This document shows positions 15,131-24,700 of a stretch of DNA of 40,427 nucleotides, one piece after another (the first letter of the stretch is position 1; each line of letters starts with the position of its first letter). The notes under the pieces are model-generated. The model was not told where the DNA came from and searched no databases. It saw only the letters and a program-made list of their open reading frames with translations. The position numbers and the translations under genes are program-made. The DNA is from Candidatus Poribacteria bacterium (GTDB lineage: Bacteria > Poribacteria > WGA-4E > WGA-3G). The DNA is taken from assembly GCA_022826805.1 (NCBI GenBank), contig JAJDUH010000075.1, positions 1 through 40,427 on the forward strand, read 5' to 3'.

Positions 15131-16408
15131 ATGCCCCGAATTTTTAAACTGCCTCACTTCTACCATAGCCCGATCATTTCCGTAGTGAAACGCGCCCGCC
15201 GGGAAATTGATGTCCGCAAGCGGGATTTGTCACCTACATTGCTGGACTTTGGACCTGTCCGTTTTAAAATAGCGCGCCACTTCGGTTTCTGTTACGGGGT
15301 CGAAAACGCCATTGAGATCGCCTACCAAGCGTTGGCAGAAAATCCAGACAAACGCATCTTCCTGCTATCCGAAATTATCCACAATCCACATGTGAACGAA
15401 AACTTAAGACAGCGCGGGGTCCAGTTCCTGATGGATACCGCTGGCACATCGTTGCTTCCTTTTGATGTTTTAATGCCCGATGATGTCGTTATTGTTCCTG
15501 CTTTCGGTACGACCCTTGAAGTCGAGCAGTCTCTTAAAGAGCGTGGTGTTACGCTCACAGCCTATAATACGACCTGCCCATTTGTTGAAAAGGTTTGGCG
15601 GCGGAGTGAAGAGATTGGCACACAGGATTACACCGTTGTTATTCACGGGAAACGGTATCATGAGGAGACTCGTGCAACGTTTTCCCATGCCCAAGCAAGC
15701 GCACCCGTCGTCGTTGTTCGAGACCTTGACGAAGCGCAAGCTTTAGCAAAGGTCATCTCTGGTGAAGAAGATACCACCTTCTTCTTTGAAAAATTCGCAG
15801 ACCGTTTCTCCCCGGGCTTCAATCCGGCTATTCATCTCAGACGCATTGGTGTTGTCAATCAGACGACCATGCTCGCTACCGAGACAGAAGCAATCGCAGA
15901 CTTGCTACGGGAGGCTATCAGAAAAACCTATGGCGATGCCAAGATGTCAGAACATTTTGCTGATACCAAAGATACCCTCTGTTATGCAACAAAGGAAAAT
16001 CAGGATGCCACCCTCGCACTCATTGCCGATGGTGGAGATGTCGCAGTTGTCGTCGGCGGATACAACTCTTCTAACACAAGCCATCTTGTGGAACTCTGTC
16101 AACAGCATCTCCCCACCTATTTTGTCCGAAATGCAGACGAACTGATCAGCCCTAAACAAATTCGCCACCTTGAATTAGGAACAAAAACGGTACAGATTAC
16201 AGAAGATTGGCTTTCTCAGACAACCGAAGTCCCAGAATCGAAAATGCCTGTCAATGTTGTCCTGACAGCCGGTGCTTCTTGTCCCGATGTCTTACTTGAT
16301 GAGGTATTGCAGAAAATTGTTGGATGGTTTCCAAACACTCGCTCTGTTGAAGAGGTTTTGGAACCTTATGATACCTTCGTAGAGGACGGACTCGCTGAAG
16401 CGCTATAA
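15131..16408 (+). CDS. ispH: 4-hydroxy-3-methylbut-2-enyl diphosphate reductase (long form)
   Basis: The last enzyme of the MEP isoprenoid pathway, a [4Fe-4S] reductase making IPP and DMAPP. The N-terminal motif is ARHFGFCYGVENAIEIAY with the first cluster cysteine at residue 54. HNPHVNENL supplies a substrate-binding His, and NTTCPFVEKV and GASCPDVLLDEVL hold the second and third cluster cysteines. At 425 residues it is about 110 longer than E. coli IspH. It has the extended N-terminus and the FADTKDTLCYATKENQDA segment seen in the cyanobacterial/plant-type long form. The start has a GGAAG site. Its 3' end overlaps the convergent hisC by 6 bp. Confidence 0.95.
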   Translation: MPRIFKLPHFYHSPIISVVKRARREIDVRKRDLSPTLLDFGPVRFKIARHFGFCYGVENAIEIAYQALAENPDKRIFLLSEIIHNPHVNENLRQRGVQFLMDTAGTSLLPFDVLMPDDVVIVPAFGTTLEVEQSLKERGVTLTAYNTTCPFVEKVWRRSEEIGTQDYTVVIHGKRYHEETRATFSHAQASAPVVVVRDLDEAQALAKVISGEEDTTFFFEKFADRFSPGFNPAIHLRRIGVVNQTTMLATETEAIADLLREAIRKTYGDAKMSEHFADTKDTLCYATKENQDATLALIADGGDVAVVVGGYNSSNTSHLVELCQQHLPTYFVRNADELISPKQIRHLELGTKTVQITEDWLSQTTEVPESKMPVNVVLTAGASCPDVLLDEVLQKIVGWFPNTRSVEEVLEPYDTFVEDGLAEAL

Positions 16409-17500
16409 CGTTGATAACACTTTTAGTAATACCGCTGTTTGAGACGGGGTGCCAACACTTATTCGAATATGGTCGCGCAGCCCCGGTGTGTTAAAGTATC
16501 GGATGAGAATACCACGCTCGGCTAACGCGCCTTTCAGTGCTGCCGCATCTTTTCCTACAACCCGCGCCAAGATGAAATTCGCCTCACTCGGATACGGCTC
16601 CAAAAAGTCAAACTCTCCCAATGCCTGATAAAGTCGTCCACGTTCCTCTACAATTTTTTCCACGTTCTCCCGTAAATAGTGCACATCCGACAAGGAAGCC
16701 AAAGCCGCTGTTGTGCCCGCAACGTTTACATTGTAGGGCTGCTTAATCTTCAACAGATGCGAGAGTACCCAGTGCGGAAAAACACCATATCCTACTCGCA
16801 ATCCCGCCAACCCAGCCCATTTGCTGAATGTCCGAAGCACAATCAAGTTTTCATGTGCTAAAACCCAATCTACACGACTGATGCCAGAGAATTCGATATA
16901 AGCCTCATCTAACACAACAATTACTGGCAGCTGAAGCAGTTGCCGAAGGCACGCGTCGTCAAGCATACTACCGTCAGGATTGTTTGGACTTGTAAGGAAG
17001 ATGATTTTAACGTTGCTATTTTTGTTAGCCAGTTCGACTACCAATTCAGTGTCTAACGAGAAATTCGCTTTTCGCGCAATATCAATTATTCTTCCACCGT
17101 TAAGTTCTGTGTCGAAGCGATACATTCCGAACGTTGGAGGGCAGTTAATAACCGCATCACCGGGATCGATAAATAACCTTATGATAAGATCTATCAGTTC
17201 GTCCGCACCGTGTCCAGCGACGATGTGGCTTGCATCGATACCTGTGTATTCGCTCAAGGCATGGCGGAGAGATGTACTGTCGGGGTCTGGATATATGTGA
17301 TAATAGCTTTCATTTGCCAACGCTTCGTATACGCGCCGTGAGGGACCGTAAGGGTTCTCATTCGCATCAAGTTTAATGATGTCCTCAGGGGATTTGTTGA
17401 GGCGTTGGCTAAGCACATCAAAGGGCACGATGGGCGTGTACGGTGCCATGTCTGCGATATCTGGACGAAGAAGGTTTTTATAGGGGGTTCTGGATGACAT
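16403..17500 (-). CDS. hisC: histidinol-phosphate aminotransferase
   Basis: A class I/II PLP-dependent aminotransferase of 365 residues. It shows KLDANENPYGPS (43-54), the NPxNPDG-type turn SPNNPDGS (171-178), VLDEAYIEF (196-204) and the PLP-binding Lys227 in TFSKWAGLAGLRVGYG. These are HisC hallmarks; the enzyme converts imidazole-acetol phosphate and glutamate to histidinol phosphate. No other his gene is nearby. Related roles such as aromatic or threonine-phosphate aminotransferase (CobD) cannot be fully excluded. It converges on ispH with a 6-bp overlap. Confidence 0.9.
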   Translation of the reverse strand: MSSRTPYKNLLRPDIADMAPYTPIVPFDVLSQRLNKSPEDIIKLDANENPYGPSRRVYEALANESYYHIYPDPDSTSLRHALSEYTGIDASHIVAGHGADELIDLIIRLFIDPGDAVINCPPTFGMYRFDTELNGGRIIDIARKANFSLDTELVVELANKNSNVKIIFLTSPNNPDGSMLDDACLRQLLQLPVIVVLDEAYIEFSGISRVDWVLAHENLIVLRTFSKWAGLAGLRVGYGVFPHWVLSHLLKIKQPYNVNVAGTTAALASLSDVHYLRENVEKIVEERGRLYQALGEFDFLEPYPSEANFILARVVGKDAAALKGALAERGILIRYFNTPGLRDHIRISVGTPSQTAVLLKVLSTL

Positions 17501-17514
17501 TCTCTAATGTGGTA

Positions 17515-17535
17515 GGCGAGGTTTCTAACCTCGCC
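17515..17535. repeat. GCGAGGTT palindrome, reference copy
   Basis: A 21-bp near-perfect palindrome (GGCGAGGTT, TCT, AACCTCGCC) in the 87-bp gap between hisC and the dehydrogenase gene. An identical 21-mer lies at 30828-30848. Confidence 0.8.
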
Positions 17536-17556
17536 TGTTTACGGACACCAATACTT

Positions 17557-17586
17557 GTGGGAGGGGTTGTAACCCCGGCTCCCTAC
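17557..17586. repeat. GGGAGGGGTT palindrome
   Basis: GTGGGAGGGGTT, GT, AACCCCGGCTCCCTAC forms a long imperfect hairpin. It lies 1 bp past the stop codon of the minus-strand dehydrogenase gene, so it could protect or end that mRNA. There is no T-run. Confidence 0.6.
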
Positions 17587-17587
17587 G

Positions 17588-18697
17588 TTACTGACCTGGA
17601 TTCGGTGAGGTGCGAACCTCAACTGCCTTCGGGGTCAATGCGCCAATGGGTGTTTCGCCCTTCAGCACCCGAACAAAATCGTCTATCGTCATATCCGCCA
17701 CGCGTAAATTAGAATCTTCCGTTCTACCAGCGATATGTGGTGTGTGGACAACGTTATCTCGGTTGCGAAGTTCATCATCAATAGGTACCGGTTCGATGTC
17801 GTAAACGTCAAACGCCCCCGCGAGTTCGTCCTTCACAATCCGTTCCCGCAATGCTTCCATATCGACGGCATGGGCGCGCGTAATCACGACAACCAAGCTA
17901 CCCTTCCGTAGGTGGTTGATACGTTCCCGATTCAATAGATGTCGTGCTGAAGGGGTCGGTGGGACAGCCACGAACACAATATCAGAAGTATCAGCGAGTG
18001 TATCCATATCCGTACGCTGCACATCCCATTCTTGGAGGAGCGCTTCCGGCACATACGGATCAAAACCCGATACTGTTGCCCCGAAAACTCTACACCATTT
18101 CGCTATTTTCCCTCCAATCTGTCCGAGACCGATAACGCCAATGTTTTTTGTGCCGAGATCGCCGTTGACGAAGTCTGGATCGTCGCAGAATTGGTGGGCA
18201 GCGGGGAGTTTATCGAGGGGTCCCCCACTTTCGCGTGCGTTGAGTGAACCCCACATCGGATTTTCCCACTCCCAGAGTTTTTCACGGTTTGCCATCCGCA
18301 GGTGCCATTGTGCTGTCCGGCGCAGCGAGGAGAGCGCAAGACCAAAAGCGCATTCCGCCACGGATTGCGACCACGCCCGTGTTGATTCAATGACAGGGAT
18401 ACCGCGTGCCTGAAGTGCTTGGTATGGGATCCCGTGTCCGGAATTATCAGTCATCGCTCCGAACACCTTGAGTTTTGGAGCCGCTGTGATACAGGCTTCG
18501 GTCAGATTTCCGCCGAAGTGAGATATTCCGATCGTTTCACTTAAATCGACTTGTTCGTGGATCGGGTCTCGGCTGTCGGTATTGAGAACAAGCGTTACGC
18601 CGAGTTCTTCTAACCGCTTCACCATCTGTTCGTGTACGAAGGGCCAGGAAATCTCTAAGTTGGGATAACGTGTGAATACAAATTCAGGACTTGCCAT
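17588..18697 (-). CDS. D-2-hydroxyacid dehydrogenase (phosphoglycerate dehydrogenase family)
   Basis: 369 residues. The Rossmann NAD site is NIGVIGLGQIGGKIAKW. The family catalytic set is Arg in VVVITRAHAVD, Glu in the DVYDIEPVP segment and His in VVHTPHIAGRTED. The N-terminal ~110 residues form the flavodoxin-like substrate domain. The family reduces 2-keto acids or oxidises D-2-hydroxyacids, and the substrate cannot be read from the sequence. There is no ACT domain, so a biosynthetic SerA is unlikely. The bases before the start are the end of a dispersed repeat (TGACAACTATTAAAAA) plus a GGAAAA site. It lies 128 bp downstream of the GH2 gene, suggesting sugar-acid metabolism. Confidence 0.88.
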   Translation of the reverse strand: MASPEFVFTRYPNLEISWPFVHEQMVKRLEELGVTLVLNTDSRDPIHEQVDLSETIGISHFGGNLTEACITAAPKLKVFGAMTDNSGHGIPYQALQARGIPVIESTRAWSQSVAECAFGLALSSLRRTAQWHLRMANREKLWEWENPMWGSLNARESGGPLDKLPAAHQFCDDPDFVNGDLGTKNIGVIGLGQIGGKIAKWCRVFGATVSGFDPYVPEALLQEWDVQRTDMDTLADTSDIVFVAVPPTPSARHLLNRERINHLRKGSLVVVITRAHAVDMEALRERIVKDELAGAFDVYDIEPVPIDDELRNRDNVVHTPHIAGRTEDSNLRVADMTIDDFVRVLKGETPIGALTPKAVEVRTSPNPGQ

Positions 18698-18704
18698 AAA
18701 TTTT

Positions 18705-18822
18705 TCCTTTTTTAATAGTTGTCAGTTTTCAGTTGTCGGTTTTCGGTTAAAGAGGACTCTGGTTTAACAGAGCCTCTTTTAACTGACCACTGATAACTTA
18801 TAACTCGTAACTCTTTCTCTGA
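18705..18822. repeat. ACTGACAACT-type palindromic repeat, intergenic copy
   Basis: Starting from the dehydrogenase start codon, the element contains tandem CAGTT(T/G)TC-like units at 18721-18745. A long stem follows: GTTAAAGAGGACTCTG (18746-18761) pairs with CAGAGCCTCTTTTAAC (18768-18783) with small bulges. Then come units of the form ACTGATAACT. It fills the gap between GH2 and the dehydrogenase. Related copies are at 21590-21640, 22765-22862 (inside a gene), 32947-32985, 35950-36040 and 38050-38106. Confidence 0.75.
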
Positions 18823-18825
18823 TAA

Positions 18826-21573
18826 CTACTTTTGACGAATGCGCAGATGCGGTCCAACAGGATATCTGCCCATGCGTGCACCGTAGAGTGCAAATCCACC
18901 TTTCGCATCAGCATCTGCTTTCACTTCATAACGGACTGATAACGTGTCCGCCTTACCGTTCAAAACGAGCGCGGTATCAACCTTGACGTTGTGGAGGTAG
19001 CCGTAAGTGCCCGGTTCTCCATGGATATAAGAGAGGACACCGCGGACATCCGCAGGGCAATCTGGAATACGAATAGTGTCAATTTCAACACCGTTGACCG
19101 AGATTGTCACGTCAGATGGATATTTCTCCAGTTCTGTTTGACGCGCACCACCGTCCGAACTGGACGCTTCAAAAATGAGTTCCATCGCCCCAACGTCTGC
19201 TGTGCTGAGTCCTTCTGGCAACAAAACCTCATATTCGACATAACCACTTCCGACAGCAGAGAAAAGCTGCTCACCCGCCGTCGGCTCATTCCAAGAGGAT
19301 TCAGATGTCTTGCCAGGGACATAGTTGAGCGTAATCCACTTTGAATAACTCGATTCAACCGGCGAGGCGTCTTCTACGAAGTGCTCGAAGTTGACGAAGT
19401 TACGGGCAACGACGGCACCTGTACAATCTGTTACCCAGATGTGAAGTGTGCCGACTGCAGGATGAATATTAGGCACGACAAGTTCGAGTTCGTGCACCCG
19501 TTCCACCTGATACTGTGGAAATGGAATCTCAACGCTTCCTGCGACACATCCGCGTGTGATATGCCCAGTTGCTAACATCGTATCCAATTGCCAGTGGAGT
19601 GTTGTCCCCGTAACGGTTTTGTGTGAAAAGTGGCTGGCGTAAATTTCAGCCTTTATCTGTTCACCTGGGGCAACCGTTGTTCCGGGTGGATAGTCGATAG
19701 CGATAAAATCGAGCGTGTTAATATCCAAATAGTCGTATCCGAACTCCTTTATCGACCGGTCATAGTTCATGAAACCGTTGTGCTCCCATTCAATGTCCTG
19801 CAGCTCCGTGTAAACGTAGCCACAGATTTTTGGATGGAGCCGAAGTTCGTTGGTAAGGTATTTAAAACACCAAGAGACATCTTTATCCCCCGCACCTGCA
19901 GAGATACCGCCATATTCGCTATTAATCAGCGGGGCGTCGGACTGAACGTTACCACCAGCGTAGTTAAACGCTGAACCCGGATACGTCTCTTCTACGACGT
20001 TCGCTATATGATCCTTCGCTTGCTCATAATCATTAATGTAGAAGTGCCAAGAATTGATGTCTGTTTCCACATGGTCATACAGACATGGCGAGTTATCCTC
20101 TATCAGACGCGTACCATCTAACGACTGAGCGAGATGATACATTTCACGTACCCATTCCTGACGGTCGTGCATCTCCTTATATTCTCTACCGCCAAGTCCC
20201 CAAGTTTCGTTGAAATTACACCATGAAATGATCGAAGGATGATTATAATCACGTACTATTGTCCCGCGGAGCGTTTCCTCAAATCTTGCTTTTGCTTTCT
20301 CTGTATAATCGCCGAAGTTAGGGATATCGCACATAAAGAGCATACCTAACTTGTCAGCCCAGTAGTAGAGCCGAGGTTCGTCTACTTTGATGTGCAAGCG
20401 CAGGAAGTTGAACCCGAATTCCTTTGCGCGTTCAATATCCCGTCGGATAGCTTCGTCTGTGAGGAAAGTGTATACGCCTTCTGGGTTAAAAGACTGATTG
20501 AGAGCACCGAGTAAGTAAACCGGACGGTTGTTGAGGTAGATATACTGATAATCGGCGTTTGGTGCTTTCGCTATGGAAACTTTCCGCATCCCGAAGTAGG
20601 TAAAAACCCTGTCAATAACAGATGCTCCAGACATCAACGTCAGTGTGACATTATAGAGATACGGCGTATCCACATCCCAGAGGTGGAGATGTTCTTGAGG
20701 AATATCAATACGAATTTTAAACGAATTATGTTCGGCACCGGCTTCTACTGCAATGCTACCACTGAGATTTGAACCCGTTGCTTCCACAGGAGAAGCACAA
20801 GCCCAGTTGAGTGTCGTTCCCACCGCGACTTCGCCATTGATTGTGATGTCAAAAGTGGCTGTGCTATTATCAATATCGGGTGTAATATGGCACGCCTTGA
20901 TGTGGGTTGCGTTTCTCGGTTCAAGGTGAACAGTCTGCCAAATGCCGCTCGTCCGGGCATACCAACCTATCTGTTTTCCTGCGAGTTGCTCACCGTGGTC
21001 CTGTGCGTCATACGCACGAACAACGATGCATGTCGGTTCTCCGGGTGTAAGAGCATCTGTGATATCGAGTTCAAACGGGAGATATCCGTTTTCGTGTTCG
21101 CCGATGTATTCACCGTTCACCCAAACTTTTGCGTGCCAGTCCACTGCGCCAAATGTCAGAATCGTCTGTTTCTCGTTCCATGTCTCTGGAACAGATACCG
21201 TTTTGCGGTACCATCCGATGGTATGTCGCGGAGCTTCACGATAATTACCACTCCGTTTAATGCCACCGCAAGTGACCTCTTCAGGGTTCAGATAAGCATT
21301 TTTACTCAAGTAGTTTTCGTTATCCGCTTGTTCTTCTTCTCCCCATGCTGCAAGGCTGTCCCAAGGGTAGGGGACCTGTATGTGCGATGTCCATTCAGAA
21401 TCGGCGGTTGATTCAGGGGCAAACCATCGCTCTTGTTCACCGATATCATCTGGGTCAAAAGTAAATTCCCATGTGCCGTTGAGGCAGATCCAATCAATAC
21501 CTTCTGATGTGCCGCGTTGGAAATCAGGACGTGGATATTCTGGGCGCCGTCCGTCTGTATTATTACCTGTCAT
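18826..21573 (-). CDS. glycoside hydrolase family 2 protein
   Basis: 915 residues in GH2 order. A jelly-roll sugar-binding domain (about 25-215) contains WYRKTVSVPETW and AVDWHAKVWVNGEYIGEHENGY. An Ig-like domain follows (about 215-335), then a TIM barrel (about 335-640) with FNFLRLHIKVDEPRLYYWAD. The acid/base is Glu456 in FNETWG and the nucleophile Glu553 in NSEYGG. There are further beta domains to the end. No signal peptide is seen, so it probably acts in the cytoplasm on imported oligosaccharides. GH2 covers beta-galactosidase, beta-glucuronidase and beta-mannosidase; the exact substrate is not evident. Confidence 0.93.
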   Translation of the reverse strand: MTGNNTDGRRPEYPRPDFQRGTSEGIDWICLNGTWEFTFDPDDIGEQERWFAPESTADSEWTSHIQVPYPWDSLAAWGEEEQADNENYLSKNAYLNPEEVTCGGIKRSGNYREAPRHTIGWYRKTVSVPETWNEKQTILTFGAVDWHAKVWVNGEYIGEHENGYLPFELDITDALTPGEPTCIVVRAYDAQDHGEQLAGKQIGWYARTSGIWQTVHLEPRNATHIKACHITPDIDNSTATFDITINGEVAVGTTLNWACASPVEATGSNLSGSIAVEAGAEHNSFKIRIDIPQEHLHLWDVDTPYLYNVTLTLMSGASVIDRVFTYFGMRKVSIAKAPNADYQYIYLNNRPVYLLGALNQSFNPEGVYTFLTDEAIRRDIERAKEFGFNFLRLHIKVDEPRLYYWADKLGMLFMCDIPNFGDYTEKAKARFEETLRGTIVRDYNHPSIISWCNFNETWGLGGREYKEMHDRQEWVREMYHLAQSLDGTRLIEDNSPCLYDHVETDINSWHFYINDYEQAKDHIANVVEETYPGSAFNYAGGNVQSDAPLINSEYGGISAGAGDKDVSWCFKYLTNELRLHPKICGYVYTELQDIEWEHNGFMNYDRSIKEFGYDYLDINTLDFIAIDYPPGTTVAPGEQIKAEIYASHFSHKTVTGTTLHWQLDTMLATGHITRGCVAGSVEIPFPQYQVERVHELELVVPNIHPAVGTLHIWVTDCTGAVVARNFVNFEHFVEDASPVESSYSKWITLNYVPGKTSESSWNEPTAGEQLFSAVGSGYVEYEVLLPEGLSTADVGAMELIFEASSSDGGARQTELEKYPSDVTISVNGVEIDTIRIPDCPADVRGVLSYIHGEPGTYGYLHNVKVDTALVLNGKADTLSVRYEVKADADAKGGFALYGARMGRYPVGPHLRIRQK

Positions 21574-21589
21574 ATTTTACCTTTTTTTA

Positions 21590-21640
21590 TTTTTTTCGGT
21601 TAAAGAGGGGTCAGATGTACATCAGAGCCCTTTATCGAAA
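21590..21640. repeat. short copy of the GTTAAAGAGG repeat
   Basis: GGTTAAAGAGGGGTC, then AGATGTACATC and AGAGCCCTTTATCG. This partial hairpin is related to 18746-18783. It lies in the 5' leader of the minus-strand GH2 gene, 17 bp before its ATG. Confidence 0.55.
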
Positions 21641-21754
21641 TATATCATAAATGGCTTTTCTTTTCAATTTTTTTTCTATGTTGTACCGGGGACATTCAAT
21701 TTCGCGACTTTCTAACTTTTGGGGGAGGACTTTGTAAGCCCGATTTAGACACGC

Positions 21755-21780
21755 GTAGGGACAGCCTTGTGGCTGCCCGC
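21755..21780. repeat. GGGCAGCC hairpin after the sprA-like gene
   Basis: On the minus strand, GGGCAGCC, ACAA, GGCTGTCCC forms an 8-bp stem that starts 8 bp past the stop of the sprA-like gene. It could end or stabilise that long transcript. No T-run follows. The remaining spacer, 21641-21754, shows no gene. Confidence 0.55.
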
Positions 21781-21786
21781 TATGGA

Positions 21787-24700
21787 TTACTGAATCTCGC
21801 CACGAACCGTCAAAGCACTCGCAATAGAAAGGAAGTCTCGACCTTCTTCAACTCTGTCGTTGTTATAGCTGAGACCAAGATGGAAGTTGGCTGTAATATG
21901 TGTGCTAATTTTGTATCCGACACGTAGGGTGGTCTCGTAGCGTTCCGAACGCTCTTCGCGGTTGGCACCGAATTGCTCCCTCCGAATAGCCCAAGAAAGC
22001 GTGTTGGTTAACTCCAAGTCATGTTTCAGCGGAACTCTACCAAAAAACGGAAGTCTTATCCCGTTTTCTGTCCGATAGCGGTAGTCAACACTCAGGTTTG
22101 GAGTGACAATGAAAGCGTTGCTTTGAATACCACTCCGCTGCTGATCTTGGAACGTCGTCCGTATACCCAATGCTGTCCGAGTCTCTTTGCCCCATGTATG
22201 TATCCAGCTGAGTGATGGCGTGTGCGCTGTGCTGTCACTGAGGGTTGCTTCCTGCGTTGTATTATCGCGTTTTGTAAAACTGTAGCGAAGCTGAAAACTG
22301 GTCGTCTCCCTTGCAGTAAGTTTTACATCAGCTTCGTATGCTTCAGCATGCGATGTATAGATACTGCCTGAACTCTTCCGGAAACTGTCAGAGGTGCTAA
22401 CATTTGTACCAAAGGATGCCCATTTCCACGGCTCCACCGAGCTCCGTACGGTATAACGATTGCTCCGCCGCGAATTTGTCCGTTCCTTTGCATCTTCAGG
22501 AAGCGAATAGATTTCTATAATTGACTGCCCAGATGCAAGCCTCCGATACGATTCAGTCGCGGTGAAGTTAGCATTCGTGCTAACAGTGAAACTTTTTACA
22601 GTTCGACCCAGAATCCCATCCTGTACCTGCGATGTTGGACTGGAAATAGCGTCTGTAGGAGGCATATCTCCCTTATCGCGTTCGATCCAATCTCCACGAT
22701 TCTCTTCCAGTTCTTGGATTTGTGCCTCATCAATACCCTCTTCTCGTAACTGTTCAATAGGGTCGTCAGTTTTCAGTTGTCGGTTAACAGTTAAAGAGGA
22801 ATCGGGTTTATCAGGATCATTCTTTAACTGATCGCTGTTAACTGGCGACTGATCACTATTAGGTGTTTTCCCGTTCAGGAGCCATCCGAACCATTTTTCG
22901 ACACGTAGGTTCATACCGAGGCTAACGTTTCCATTGAGCGACGCGTTTTTCTGTTCGCTGAACCAGTTCTCACGAAAACTCACTCGGCTGGTAACAGTCG
23001 GACGCATCCCAAGCAGATCCCGGTTAAGGCGTGGTGTCAGGGACAGGCGGTGTTCGCGCTCGGCAATCGAAAAATCGGAAACCTCTTCTTCCTCGGATTC
23101 AGAAGGGTCTGGCTCTATGCCTACATTACCTCCAAACAGCGAGCTGGAATTCCGATCTTCTCGTCTTTCAAGTGTCCGACTGACATCATAAGTCGGACTT
23201 AGGCTAAAGATGTTTGTCGGGCTAATATTGAGTGTTATCGTTCCACTGTCTGTTTTTTCATCCTGGTTTCTACCGTAACCGTAACTACGGTAGGGACTTG
23301 AAGTTGAGGAGGTCTCTGTTGCGGTTTCCGGTTTGGCAATTATATCTTCGTGTCTATACTGCGCGTTAAGACCAAGTTTTGAACCGAGGTCGTAACGGAA
23401 ACTGCCGGTATAAAGATGGCTAATCTGCGTCCCTTGGCGTTCGTTCCAGAAGTCTTGGTAGTTATACGCAAAGCCAAGGTTCGGAAGAGGATTGCGATTA
23501 AGCTGGACAGAAATATCTCGTGTCTGTATTTCGCTTTTCCCACTCTGGAAGCTGCTATAGCCACCTCGCACAGTCTCGGTTTCGGTGTCTTGCTGTCGGA
23601 TAGCGTATCGAATCGGTAACCACGGGAAAAGCGTCACATCTGCGTCGATATTGAAGTCGTTATTTGTCGTGCTATAGCCACGCGAAGAGAGGCGTTGTCT
23701 ACCGATTTCGCCCGCGCCGCTTTCAAAGTCCTTGTCTTGGCTCGCGTAACCACCGCGCAATTTAACAAGATTACCGAGAGCAACTGACATGTTGCCACGG
23801 CGCGCCCACCCTGCACGGACGAGTGGGTCGCCGAGATGGATCTCATTCACCCAGATTTCACCGCTGATTTCGCGGTCGGTGTCATTACGAATACCCAATA
23901 GAATGCCGCCGATGTTTTTAATAGAGAGTCGCGTGCTGTTTCTACCTCTAATCGTGAACCCATCAGGATGTCCGTCGGGGGCATCCTCTGCAGGTTGAGT
24001 CTCTGCTGTAATTGTCTCTTCTGCAACATTAATTTCACTCTGAATTTCTGCTATAGATTGGGCAGGGGTGGTGTCTGCATCGAGATCTGGAGACGCGTTT
24101 CTATGCAAGTCCCGCAAATCGATTTCAATCAACTTCCAGCCGTCAAAATCGATTGGCACCGTATATTCATAGTAGTCTGTTAGATTCTCGAAGACATTGA
24201 CATCCTCTTCCTCCGTTTGGCTAACAAAAGGATCTGAGCTATAAAACGAACTCCGATAACCCGTGCGGACGGTCGGTGCGAGTTGCAAAACGAAGGTTGT
24301 ATCGCTTTTATCACCATAGAGCCAAAATCGGAGCGTATCATGCTTGCTGAAGTCTTGTCCGTCGCTTTGCGTTAAACCTTTTAGTTGTTTAGAAGTGACA
24401 CCGTAAGATCCTGGGAAGAGATAATACTCAAGGCTAAGTGTCTGTTCGCGTTGCTGTTGCGTTTGAAAACCGAGCGATGTTGCTGTAAATGGGTGCAGTT
24501 TTTTGAAGAGTTCATTGTCTTCGATGTCAAGATACGCACTCTGATAATCATCATAACTGAAATTATCTTTTGTCCCAACGATGAACTTCTCGAGCGTATC
24601 CTCCACAATTGTGCTTGTTGACAACGTTTCACCCGTAGGGATAGCAGCCGGATCGTTCAAATTGGGTTGCAAGCCGAGGTCCCCACCCAAGCTGGAGCGG

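Noticed and set aside
20887..21411. Plus-strand ORF of 174 codons inside the GH2 gene
   Set aside because: It is antisense to a well-supported GH2 gene and shows no motif.
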